64,000 bases of DNA from Sphingobacterium chungjuense (GTDB taxonomy: Bacteria > Bacteroidota > Bacteroidia > Sphingobacteriales > Sphingobacteriaceae): the NCBI RefSeq assembly GCF_011316935.1, contig NZ_WLYS01000004.1:1-64000 (forward strand), read 5' to 3'. This document shows, one piece after another, positions 36,111-47,093 of this stretch (position 1 is its first letter; the number at the start of each line of letters is the position of its first letter). Made by a program: the position numbers and the translations under genes. The notes under the pieces were generated by a model. The model saw only the letters and a program-made list of their open reading frames with translations, was not told where the DNA came from and did not search any database.

Positions 36111-38473
36111 TTGATACGATAACTGATACCCACTCTAAAATTGAAAGGATCACCCAACCCACCGGTGGTCGTACTTGAACGGCTTCCTGTAAAATAATGC
36201 TTGTCAGCAAGGTTATAGGCGTTCAACTGTATGTTGTACCTGCCGCGTTGGTAGTTGATGGCCGCATCGAATACCGTGTATTCTGGAAATACGAAGTTCT
36301 GAATGCTGAGCAAACCTACCTGATCACTTACATAGCGCACGCCCCCCGCAATACCCAAGCCTTTCAACATGCTGGACGGTACATTATATTTCAGCCAAAG
36401 ATTAGCCATGTTATGTGGTGCGTTGGCAAAACGGTCACCCTTTTTACCAAACGCGCTGGAGCTGATCAACACATGTTCGTTATAAGCATAACCTGCTATA
36501 ATGTTGAAGTTATTGATGCTGCCCATTAAAAATAGTTCCACACCACGGCTACGTGTGCCATCAATGGCTTCCTGCCTATGCGAGTTTTCTTCGGTAGGAG
36601 CAGCAGTTAAGATATTAGCATAATTGATCTGATAAACCGACACCATTGCTGACAACCGATTCTTGAAAATATCAGCCTTGGAACCCAATTCATATTGCGT
36701 GGCCTGCCGGTTCGGGAATGGCCCGCCGGACAAAATATTGTTGGAAGTTTGTGGATTGAACGACTTCACGAAGGATGCATATACCGATACATGGTGCGAC
36801 GGAAGATAGACCAAACTCGCGCGTGGTATCCAGCCCGAGGCTTGCAACGAATCGCCCTGATTGCTGTCACGTGCAGAAAGTGGCGTTTCTTTGCCATCGT
36901 AATTGTCATAACGTAACGACAGCAATACTTTTAACTGTTCATTGATACTCAACTGATCTTGTATATAAGCACCAATGAGGTTGGTAATGCGCTTATTGTC
37001 GTCCGATTCTAATGCCGGAGCATCAAAACTTGCGGCATCATTACTATAATCAGGATTTAAGATTGAGATGCGGCTTGATGTCTTATATTGGTAGTCATTC
37101 TTCGTCCAGCCGTAGCGGTTATAATCGGCACCCACGGTAATTTGATGCCCTAAAAAGCCAGTGCTTGTACTATAGGTTGCGTAAGCCGTGGTTTGCAGGC
37201 TGAAACGATCGGTCTCCCAGTCTTGTAACGCTCGACTGATCGAATCATTGACAATCCTTCCTAAGGGTATATGGTCACGGTAGTCCAGTGTATTTCGTAC
37301 TAATCGCTGTACGACTGCCAATTTCAAATTGTCTTTAAATGCATGATTAAACATTAGCGTGGCCGATGCGTTATTAGTCTTACCATAATCGCTTGGACTT
37401 TGGACGGTCAGGTTATTAGGGTAATAATTAAAGTCAAAGCTTCCGTCAGCATTGTTTTTAATATAGGAACCATTATCATACTGATGCACCGCTTTGGAAT
37501 GTGCATAATTTACTTCCAAATCTATCGATGTATGTTCAGTGAACACATAAGTGAGTGAAGGCGCTAGAAAGATGTTTTCTTTATCCTGATAATCACGAAA
37601 ACTTTCCGAACGGTCATAACCGATGATCGCACGGTAAAGCAGCTTCTTGTTTTTGGTCAGCGGGCCGGTCAGGTCAGCCGAAGCACGCCTGAAATTCCAA
37701 CTACCCAACGATAGGTCAACGTTCATACTATTTATTGCAAGCGGTTTTTTGGTTACAAAGTTAACTACACCTCCCGGCGCACCTTCACTGAAAAGAGCAC
37801 CAGAAGGGCCGCGAAGCAACTCAACAGATTCTACATTATACAGCAGCGGTTGCTGGCTCCATAAAAATAGATTACCCCTAATACCATTATACAGTAGAAA
37901 GCTTGCGTCGTTTGGGGAGTAGGCAGTAAAACCCCGCATCGTAAATGAGCCATTGCCATTGTTTGCCTTCATTCCTGTGAATGTGCCGGCAATTTCATTC
38001 AAAGTAAATGCCTGCCTGTCTTTCATGACCTCAGCAGGTATGACCTGTACCGATTGTGGTGTTTCAAGTAGAGGCATCTCCATGCGGGTAGCGGTATTAG
38101 ACTTTCTAAGATGGTAGCCGCTACGCTTTGCAGCGATAGTGACCTCCCTGAGCTCTAAGCGACTTTCTGAAAGTTGCAGGTCAAGATATGTACCTGTGGT
38201 TGTGACAATCACGTTCTGCTTATGTGCAGTATAGCCCATGCTTGATACAATCAGCTGGTGAGTACCTGTTGATACGCCGCTGATGCTAAACATTCCGTTT
38301 GCATCGGTCTTCGTGCCGAAATTGGTGTTAGCTAACTTAACAGTGGCATCGATCAAGGGCTCGTTGTTAACAGTGACGATTCGGCCTTCCAATACACCGG
38401 TGTTGGTTTGCGCAGCAACTACGCTACTGCAACTAATTAATATAAATTGAATAAGAATATGATAATATTTCAT
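36107..38473 (-). CDS. TonB-dependent siderophore receptor
   Basis: This outer-membrane receptor has 788 residues from ATG 38473. A GTG start 36 bp upstream would spoil the signal peptide. The order is a signal peptide (1-21), a carboxypeptidase-regulatory-like domain (about 26-110, GVLEGRIVTVNNEPLIDATV), a plug (about 130-250, with ETPQSVQVIPAEVMKDRQA and LLRGPSGALFSEGAPGGV) and a barrel ending in FRVGISYRIK. The plug motifs match ferric-siderophore receptors such as the FhuE/FpvA group. It lacks an STN domain, so it is not a transducer. It is coupled to the PepSY gene. Confidence 0.92.
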   Translation of the reverse strand: MKYYHILIQFILISCSSVVAAQTNTGVLEGRIVTVNNEPLIDATVKLANTNFGTKTDANGMFSISGVSTGTHQLIVSSMGYTAHKQNVIVTTTGTYLDLQLSESRLELREVTIAAKRSGYHLRKSNTATRMEMPLLETPQSVQVIPAEVMKDRQAFTLNEIAGTFTGMKANNGNGSFTMRGFTAYSPNDASFLLYNGIRGNLFLWSQQPLLYNVESVELLRGPSGALFSEGAPGGVVNFVTKKPLAINSMNVDLSLGSWNFRRASADLTGPLTKNKKLLYRAIIGYDRSESFRDYQDKENIFLAPSLTYVFTEHTSIDLEVNYAHSKAVHQYDNGSYIKNNADGSFDFNYYPNNLTVQSPSDYGKTNNASATLMFNHAFKDNLKLAVVQRLVRNTLDYRDHIPLGRIVNDSISRALQDWETDRFSLQTTAYATYSTSTGFLGHQITVGADYNRYGWTKNDYQYKTSSRISILNPDYSNDAASFDAPALESDDNKRITNLIGAYIQDQLSINEQLKVLLSLRYDNYDGKETPLSARDSNQGDSLQASGWIPRASLVYLPSHHVSVYASFVKSFNPQTSNNILSGGPFPNRQATQYELGSKADIFKNRLSAMVSVYQINYANILTAAPTEENSHRQEAIDGTRSRGVELFLMGSINNFNIIAGYAYNEHVLISSSAFGKKGDRFANAPHNMANLWLKYNVPSSMLKGLGIAGGVRYVSDQVGLLSIQNFVFPEYTVFDAAINYQRGRYNIQLNAYNLADKHYFTGSRSSTTTGGLGDPFNFRVGISYRIK

Positions 38474-38814
38474 TTTTGGATCGGTGGTCAATAATATCTT
38501 TAATTTCACGGGTTACCATTCGTTAAGTGAATCGTAAATGCACCATCTTGATCAGACGCTTTGGCTGTGACACTATTAAATAGGTTAATAATGCTCGATA
38601 CGATCAGTTATCCCGTAGATTTTTTAACGTTTTCTGTGCTATCCTAACGACATGCAGGGACGAGATAAAATATGTGTGAATTGGATATTTCATCAGATCA
38701 CGTTGATGGCGCCCAAACATGCACCATGACGCCAGTGCATATCGCCGGTGCGTAATAGCAACTTAAGCAAACGGCTTATGCCATCCGCAATCATTTCAAC
38801 AAGAAAATTATAAG
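38474..38814. other. 341-bp intergenic region upstream of the siderophore receptor
   Basis: I see no gene and no obvious Fur-box palindrome. The minus-strand promoter of the receptor should lie here, but no clean TAnnTTTG element stands out. Confidence 0.4.
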
Positions 38815-39201
38815 TTAAGCAACCTGTTTAGGCGGTATGAAGATAGCATGGGTGTGCTGGTTGGTATACAGGCAAGCGTAATTAGGGATTGGTAAAATGT
38901 TTAATTCGAGCGTAACCATTTTATTAAATGACGCTTCAAATGGATCCAGAAAAAAGGATATTTCCAAGCGGTTGAGGTTGTCTTTTAATTCTCGCTTTTT
39001 TTCTTTCTCCTCAGCAGCCTCGATCTTTTTCATCAGGTAGCACTTACCATCACAGTGCATCGCAGGTCGTGACCTGTTTTCGCAAAGTTCTTTAACTATA
39101 TAAGATTTATTGAATTCAAAGCCGGCATATATACATAAACGTGAAAAGCTAGAGCTGATCACAGTAATAAGAAGAAGTATGGCGACGATCCTGTACCGCA
39201 T
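38815..39201 (-). CDS. Small Cys-containing membrane or exported protein
   Basis: This 128-residue protein has one N-terminal hydrophobic helix (about residues 4-20). A short Cys-bearing segment follows, with CENRSRPAMHCDGKCYLMKK, then a charged helix (EAAEEKEKKRELKDNLNR). The C-terminus has several His residues (NQHTHAIFIPP). The HCxGKCYLMK motif with a CxxxC pair is one I associate with small uncharacterised Bacteroidota proteins near metal-uptake genes. Metal binding is inferred, not shown. The -7 motif lies only 8 bp before the ATG, so the mRNA may be nearly leaderless. Confidence 0.7.
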   Translation of the reverse strand: MRYRIVAILLLITVISSSFSRLCIYAGFEFNKSYIVKELCENRSRPAMHCDGKCYLMKKIEAAEEKEKKRELKDNLNRLEISFFLDPFEASFNKMVTLELNILPIPNYACLYTNQHTHAIFIPPKQVA

Positions 39202-39622
39202 TGCACGGCAAAAGTATTAAAAATATTTAATCGTGACACAATATTTGTTTCGGAAAGCGGAATTGGCCTATTTCGATGTTATTGATGTTGCAAGATCGAG
39301 AAAGTGTTCATGAACGTTTGCCTACACTCGATTGCGAAAAAAATTAGACTTTTAAAATACATGATCAGAATATCACTTTGGGCCGTAAGGCATAATTTAT
39401 CGAAAAATTTTATCCAATTTTTTTGTCCAGTAAATTATCAATTATAGCTGTGGCGATTAATAGAGATCATAGGCTAATTTGTATTGCCCACGTTTATCAT
39501 CCCTATAACTTAAAAACACTTCCTGAAAAAGTAACATGGTGCTTAAAGGATCCAACTGTTTGTTTAATTAATAGCTAGAGTTGAGAAAAACTGACAGGCA
39601 CATATCGATAGAAACAAGAAAC
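39202..39622. other. 421-bp non-coding stretch between iron block and susD remnant
   Basis: AT-rich sequence with no supported gene. It holds the promoter of the small Cys protein at its left end (39209-39216) and runs into the susD remnant on the right. One breakpoint of the rearrangement described below should lie here. Confidence 0.5.
39209..39216 (-). promoter_or_regulatory. Promoter of the small Cys protein (-7 element)
   Basis: On the minus strand TACTTTTG matches TAnnTTTG, and a TTG lies 22 bp upstream. The ATG begins 7 nt after the element, so the transcript start would be at or very near the start codon. Confidence 0.55.
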
Positions 39623-39703
39623 CTGATTCCGCAGAATCAAATGAATTTGAGTGTGATCAATGGAACGGCAACTTTGACCCAGAATTTGGGATATTCGGAT
39701 TTT
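39623..39703 (+). pseudogene. 3' remnant of a susD gene
   Basis: About 27 codons read IPQNQMNLSVINGTATLTQN and then LGYSDF. The intact SusD ends PIPQNQIDLSVINGSPTLTQ and then NPGY, so 17 of the last 22 residues are the same. The original TAG stop has become TCG and the frame runs on to TAA at 39716-39718. Similarity continues past the stop into the hairpin. Everything upstream of about 39621 is missing. Confidence 0.8.
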
Positions 39704-39715
39704 AGAGTAGCATTA

Positions 39716-39756
39716 TAAACAATAAGCCCCGGCTAAATGGCGGGGCTTATTGTTTA
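39716..39756. terminator. Hairpin after the susD remnant
   Basis: AAACAATAAGCCCCG and CGGGGCTTATTGTTT pair perfectly over at least 15 bp. It lies between the susD remnant (+) and the barrel gene (-) and can serve both strands. It is the counterpart of the hairpin at 34693-34730. Confidence 0.75.
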
Positions 39757-39797
39757 TAGTTTAGTTATTCACTTGAAAAACCGATAAACAACTAACA

Positions 39798-40442
39798 CTA
39801 AAACTTGAAGGTCAGACCAAAACTAGATGATCCAAAGAAATTATTAAAAGAATTTAAATTCGCATCAAATCGCGATACGCTCTTCGCATTAGGCGCATCA
39901 TTTTGCTTCGATGTTGAGAATGCTATGAGGTCAGTGAACAAATAATTGATCGCTATTCTCTCGGTCAAAAAGAAATTAGCACCTATACCGGCCGATGTAC
40001 TGAAGCCATTAAAACCAAATTTCTGCTCATCCACATTTGGATCATCAAAAGCACGCATACGAGCTTGGTTGTATCGAGCACCAACTTCGGTATAGGTTTT
40101 GAAGCGAGAACCAATTTCTAAAAAATAATATCTGCCGAACACCCCAGCAGCAAAGTCATTTCCTCGCTGCTTCGTAAAACTGGATGATTCTGGATCCGAA
40201 TCCCTTTTACTTTGACTTAGGATCACATCTACTCCTAAAGCAAACTTGTCGGAAATAAAGTATCCCACTTTGGGACGAAAACTAAAATTTGATTCTTTAG
40301 TGGACAAATTTCCGTTGTTGGATGATGAGGCGCGAAAACTACCCTCCAAAATCACATTTCCTTTTTCAAACCCATAATCTTGTGCAAAACCAACAAAAAC
40401 AAAACCCGCGATAGCGGAAATGGTCAATAATATTTTTTTCAT
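39798..40442 (-). CDS. Outer-membrane beta-barrel protein (porin family)
   Basis: This 214-residue protein has a signal peptide (about residues 1-20, ending VGFAQD) and amphipathic strands typical of an outer-membrane barrel, ending in SSFGLTFKF. Ser- and Asn-rich turns occur between strands. No specific function is visible. It converges with a susD remnant. A truncated paralogue lies at 34778-34921, so this gene was once duplicated. It is preceded by a long palindrome at 40514-40558. Confidence 0.85.
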   Translation of the reverse strand: MKKILLTISAIAGFVFVGFAQDYGFEKGNVILEGSFRASSSNNGNLSTKESNFSFRPKVGYFISDKFALGVDVILSQSKRDSDPESSSFTKQRGNDFAAGVFGRYYFLEIGSRFKTYTEVGARYNQARMRAFDDPNVDEQKFGFNGFSTSAGIGANFFLTERIAINYLFTDLIAFSTSKQNDAPNAKSVSRFDANLNSFNNFFGSSSFGLTFKF

Positions 40443-40513
40443 ATCAATTAGATAATTAGTAGATGTAGCTGCGAAGATAATAAATTTATCTGGTCAAGGA
40501 ATTTAAAAGTGTG

Positions 40514-40558
40514 TATAAACAAAGAACGCGGTGATAATCACCGCGTTCTTTGTTTATA
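40514..40558 (-). terminator. Perfect 21-bp stem hairpin after the isocitrate dehydrogenase gene
   Basis: TATAAACAAAGAACGCGGTGA pairs without mismatch to its complement around a TAA loop. It lies 17 bp after the stop codon of the minus-strand gene and probably ends its transcript. The T content of the outer arm is modest. Confidence 0.75.
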
Positions 40559-40574
40559 TTACTAAAATTCAGCA

Positions 40575-42848
<2,274 letters not shown>

Positions 42849-42882
42849 TCAAAGATAGCAAAATCATTAGACATAGCCCGTT

Positions 42883-45800
42883 TTACCGGTGAGTTTTCCG
42901 ATGTGCAAAATAGAAAACAACTGGTAAAATGGTGAACGAAAGAATCAGACATATTAATAAACCACCTACAATCATAATCGCCAAAGGCTTTTGAATTTCA
43001 GATCCCATGCCCGTAGATAACGCTGCTGGAAGCAAGCCCATGGAACCCATTAAAGCAATCATCACGACCGGACGAATACGGCTACGTACACCTTGCTGAA
43101 TAGCTTCGATAAGACTGTACTTACGATTTAAATTATCCCGGATCACACCGATCAATACAATACCATCAATCGTCGCGACACCAAATAAAATAATAAATCC
43201 AATTCCCGCCGAAATTCCAAAGATGGTACCCGTAATCCATAGCGAGATAAAGCCACCAATAAAAGCAAATGGCAATGTCAGCGCTGCCACCGCAGTATCC
43301 GTAAAATTCCCAAAGTTAAAGTACAATAGCAATAAAATGAGCACTAAGGACACAGGCACCACTAATCCCAATTGCTGCGCGGCGCGCTCTTTACTTTCAA
43401 ACTCACCGGCCCATTCCATATGATTTTCTTTCGGCAATTTCACCTCATTTGCTACGACGCGTTTGGCATCTTCGATGGTGCTACCAAGATCGCGGCCTTC
43501 AATGCTAAATCCGACACCAATGTAGCGACTATTGCCTTCTCGGTAAATAAATGCCGGACCAGTATGATAATCTACCGTAGCAATCTCTTGCAGCGGAATA
43601 CTTTGATCATTGCTAGTTGGAATCAAGATGTTGCGAATCTTTTCTGGCGTATCGCGATAGCCTTCTTCAAAACGCAATACCACATCAAACTGGCGATCTC
43701 CTTCGTAAAACTTAGTCGCTGCTTGTCCGCCAATCGTCATCGCAATTACCGCTTGTACATCATCGGTAAACACACCATATTTGGCCATTTCAGAATCATG
43801 CAACTGTATACGGAGCTCGGGCTGTCCAATGTTTTTATAGACGTTGATATCCGTTATGCCTTGTACCTTTTCGATCGAAGCAGCAACCTGATTGGCGTAG
43901 CTTTCCAAGTCATTCAGGTCATCACCGAAGATTTTGATCACCAGCGAACTTTTCACGCCGGCTACATATTCTTCCACATTATCTTGAATCGGCTGGCTAA
44001 AGCCAAAGTTAATACCAGGATAACGGTTGAGTTTTTCGCGTAGATCTTGAATGATCTGTTCTTTGGATACGCCTCGCTCCCACTCCCCTTCATCCTTGAG
44101 CTGCACATTGAATTCTATATTAAAAAATCCCGTTGGATCGGTACCATCATTAGGTCTACCTGTCTGCGTCAAGATAAAGTCGATCGCATTACTGCTTTCG
44201 CGCATCATCTGCTTCATCTCTTTGGTCAAGCGTGTCGATTCTTTGAGACTAATGCTATTAGGCAATGTTGCTCGGATATAGATCGCACCTTCATTAAGCT
44301 GCGGCAAAAATTCGGATCCATAATGCATAAATTTCAACACACAGACACTCAAAATGCCAATAAATAGGACTATGGTAGCCTTCTTATAGCGAAATGCTGC
44401 GGCATACATACCATAGATATTTCGTTGGAAAAAGCGCGTAATTGCATTTTCTTTCTCCTCTATATCTTTCGTAAATAATAACTTACACATGGCAGGCACG
44501 TAGGTCAAGCTCAATAGCAAAGAACCAAAGAGTGCGTATCCCAATGTAAATGCTAAAGGCGAAAACATCTTGCCTTCTACTTTTTGGAAAGAGAAAATGG
44601 GAAGCAAGGCTACGATCAAAATCAGCAAAGCAAAGAAAATATAGGACGCGACGCTACCGGCGCTTTTCTTAATAATCCCCATTTTGCTCATTTTGGCAAA
44701 TCGTTCTTTGCCCACTTGGTGCGATACCGTTGCCAATGCCACAAATACCGTTTCTACAATCACGAGCGTACCTTCCAGCAAGAGCCCAAAATCCAGCGAT
44801 CCCATGGAGATCAGGTTGGCCGGCAATCCTTGGATTTTGAGCATAATGATGGCAAACAAGAATGCCAGAGGAATCACGGAGGCTACAATGAACGTAGATT
44901 TCCAATTGTATAAGAAGATGAATACGATCAGTGAAACCAATAGTACACCTTCAATCAGGTTTCTAGAGACCGTATGCACCGTATTATCGACCAATTTGGT
45001 TCGGTCTATGACCGTTTCCATTTTTACATTTTCAGGCAGGATTCGCGTATTCAGTTCTTCGATCTTGGTTTTCAATCGTTCGATGACTTCATTTGGATTT
45101 TCACCACGCAACATAATGACAATACCTTGTACCAGATCATCATCATCATTATAGCCCACTTGCCCTAACCGAGGTTTGCTGGAAATCACAACATCGGCTA
45201 CGTTTTTGATCAACACGGGCGTAGATCGATTGAGCTTGATGGTAATATTGCCGATATCTTCGACTTTGTCCAAAAGACCAACACCGCGCACTACGTACGC
45301 TTGATCGCCTTGCTGGATCACATCACCACCTACATTGATATTAGAGCGTGCTACTGCTTCGTATACGTCCAAAGGTGACAAATCGAAATTCTTTAGTTCG
45401 GTAGGATTAATTTTGATTTCATAGATCTTCTCTTCGCCTCCAAAACTCACAATATCCGCCACACCGGATACGCTCAAGAGTTCTCTTTCGATTACCCAAT
45501 CTTGGATGGCCGAAACCTCTTTGATCGGTAGATCGCTTTTGATGACATAGCGAAATATCTCTCCGGTGGCGCCAGAAGGCGGTTCAATTTCCGCATCCAC
45601 ATCGTCCGGCAGATTGACGCCATTGAGCTTATTGGCCACATATTGCTGCGCATAAAAATCATCCACACCATCATCAAACTGTACCGTAACGACAGAAAGC
45701 CCAAACAAAGAAATCGAGCGAATATGTGATTTTTTGGGAATGCTATTCATCTCTTTCGAGATGGGTAACGTCACCAATTTCTCCATCTCCTCTGCACTTC

Positions 45801-45975
45801 GGCCTGGCCACTGCGTGATGATGCGCGCGCGCGTATTGGTAACGTCGGGAAAAGCTTCTATTGGCGTATGGCGTAATGCGTAGACGCCTGCAAAAAGCAG
45901 TAGCATCGTGCCAAATAAAATAAGTGTGGTGTTACGCAGTGAAAAGGTAACTATTTGTTGTACAAACTTCTTCAT
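42883..45975 (-). CDS. Heavy-metal efflux RND permease (CzcA/CusA family)
   Basis: This 1030-residue inner-membrane pump has 12 membrane helices and two large periplasmic loops. The N-terminal motif is PIEAFPDVTNTRARIITQWP. Helix 4 reads SLDFGLLLEGTLVIVE: Asp395 of the DFG motif of divalent-metal (Czc/Cnr) pumps is present, but the second acidic residue is Glu401 where DFGxxxDG is usual. That favours divalent cations over the Cus (Cu/Ag) type, though the ion is not settled. It forms the last gene of a TolC-MFP-RND operon, 7 bp after the adaptor gene. Confidence 0.92.
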   Translation of the reverse strand: MKKFVQQIVTFSLRNTTLILFGTMLLLFAGVYALRHTPIEAFPDVTNTRARIITQWPGRSAEEMEKLVTLPISKEMNSIPKKSHIRSISLFGLSVVTVQFDDGVDDFYAQQYVANKLNGVNLPDDVDAEIEPPSGATGEIFRYVIKSDLPIKEVSAIQDWVIERELLSVSGVADIVSFGGEEKIYEIKINPTELKNFDLSPLDVYEAVARSNINVGGDVIQQGDQAYVVRGVGLLDKVEDIGNITIKLNRSTPVLIKNVADVVISSKPRLGQVGYNDDDDLVQGIVIMLRGENPNEVIERLKTKIEELNTRILPENVKMETVIDRTKLVDNTVHTVSRNLIEGVLLVSLIVFIFLYNWKSTFIVASVIPLAFLFAIIMLKIQGLPANLISMGSLDFGLLLEGTLVIVETVFVALATVSHQVGKERFAKMSKMGIIKKSAGSVASYIFFALLILIVALLPIFSFQKVEGKMFSPLAFTLGYALFGSLLLSLTYVPAMCKLLFTKDIEEKENAITRFFQRNIYGMYAAAFRYKKATIVLFIGILSVCVLKFMHYGSEFLPQLNEGAIYIRATLPNSISLKESTRLTKEMKQMMRESSNAIDFILTQTGRPNDGTDPTGFFNIEFNVQLKDEGEWERGVSKEQIIQDLREKLNRYPGINFGFSQPIQDNVEEYVAGVKSSLVIKIFGDDLNDLESYANQVAASIEKVQGITDINVYKNIGQPELRIQLHDSEMAKYGVFTDDVQAVIAMTIGGQAATKFYEGDRQFDVVLRFEEGYRDTPEKIRNILIPTSNDQSIPLQEIATVDYHTGPAFIYREGNSRYIGVGFSIEGRDLGSTIEDAKRVVANEVKLPKENHMEWAGEFESKERAAQQLGLVVPVSLVLILLLLYFNFGNFTDTAVAALTLPFAFIGGFISLWITGTIFGISAGIGFIILFGVATIDGIVLIGVIRDNLNRKYSLIEAIQQGVRSRIRPVVMIALMGSMGLLPAALSTGMGSEIQKPLAIMIVGGLLICLILSFTILPVVFYFAHRKTHR

Positions 45976-45982
45976 GGGTAAC

Positions 45983-47089
45983 TTAGTGATTTAGCTGTTC
46001 GAATATCAATAAGGCATTTGATCCAATTACTTTTTCATCTGGCACAAATCGTTCCTTTACGTAAGTATATTCTTCATTACTAGCAATTTGCGTAATCTGC
46101 CTTACTTCTAGTTGGCAATCGTCTTTGTAGATGACCACGTATTCTTTATTGTTACTAAAAACCTTGGCGGCGTTAGGTATGGCAAATGCTTTTTCGGCCG
46201 AACTCTTGCGATCAATGATGATATCAGCGCTCAAACCCGGCATCAAGTTTAGGTTTTGATTTTCCAATACAACACGCGCTTTTAGAACATGTTCCTCATT
46301 ATCAAACACATGATAAATCTTATCGATTTTGCCCGTATATAACTGATCGGGGTATGCCACGGTACGTACTTTTACGGCATCGCCGGTATTGACGAAACGC
46401 AGATTGCGTGCGTAAATATTGACCATCACCCACACTTGTTTCAAATTTGATATGGAAAAAAGTGGTTCATTGTCTTCCGTAATACTTTGTCCTGCGCTGA
46501 TCGCCTTTTGTATGATGTAGCCATCTTTCGGCGCCAAAATCTGAAAAGTACCAGATCCTTCGGCTCTAAACAGCTGTAGCGATTGCGTTACGCGATCCAA
46601 TTCTATACGTGCTGTGGCCAATTCGTTTTCCATCTCTAGGACTTCAGGTTTGGAAGCAAGACCATCTTCCAACAATTCTTGCTTGGTCTGTAGCTGACTT
46701 TTAAGTAAATGAATCTGACTTTGGAGGGAACGACGCTGCTGTACCAAATCTTGTATGTCACTGGATTTCACGGTAGCAAGTACCTGCCCTTTACGTACAA
46801 AATCCCCCAACTCAAATCTAACCTGATCTACCGTTCCGACCAGTAAACTTTGAAAGGCCACCAAGTCATTTTCATTATAGGCTATCTTTCCAGAAAGTGC
46901 TAATTGCTCGGTTACCGGGCGCTCCAGCACTTCCAGAATAGCGGTGCTTCCGCGCAGTTGTTCGTTGAGGCAATACGACTGTGTCGAATCTGGCGTTTGC
47001 TCATTTTCGGCATTTGTACTTGTAGTCGATCCACAAGCAGAAAGAGCCATACTGGCTAAAATTAAATAGTGCGTGATGTGCTTATTCAT
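45983..47089 (-). CDS. RND efflux periplasmic adaptor lipoprotein
   Basis: This 368-residue membrane-fusion protein is translated from ATG 47089. An earlier in-frame start would overlap tolC and obscure the signal. The signal MNKHITHYLILASMALSACG gives a lipidated Cys19. A barrel-sandwich hybrid domain is split by a coiled-coil hairpin (about residues 100-170, RSLQSQIHLLKSQLQTKQEL), followed by a beta-barrel domain (GDAVKVRTVAYP) and a membrane-proximal domain. It bridges the RND pump and the TolC-type channel. It lies 4 bp after the channel gene. Confidence 0.92.
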   Translation of the reverse strand: MNKHITHYLILASMALSACGSTTSTNAENEQTPDSTQSYCLNEQLRGSTAILEVLERPVTEQLALSGKIAYNENDLVAFQSLLVGTVDQVRFELGDFVRKGQVLATVKSSDIQDLVQQRRSLQSQIHLLKSQLQTKQELLEDGLASKPEVLEMENELATARIELDRVTQSLQLFRAEGSGTFQILAPKDGYIIQKAISAGQSITEDNEPLFSISNLKQVWVMVNIYARNLRFVNTGDAVKVRTVAYPDQLYTGKIDKIYHVFDNEEHVLKARVVLENQNLNLMPGLSADIIIDRKSSAEKAFAIPNAAKVFSNNKEYVVIYKDDCQLEVRQITQIASNEEYTYVKERFVPDEKVIGSNALLIFEQLNH

Positions 47090-47093
47090 GGTG

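Noticed and set aside
38474..38814. Fur box upstream of the siderophore receptor
   Set aside because: I looked for the usual 19-bp palindrome and found no convincing match.
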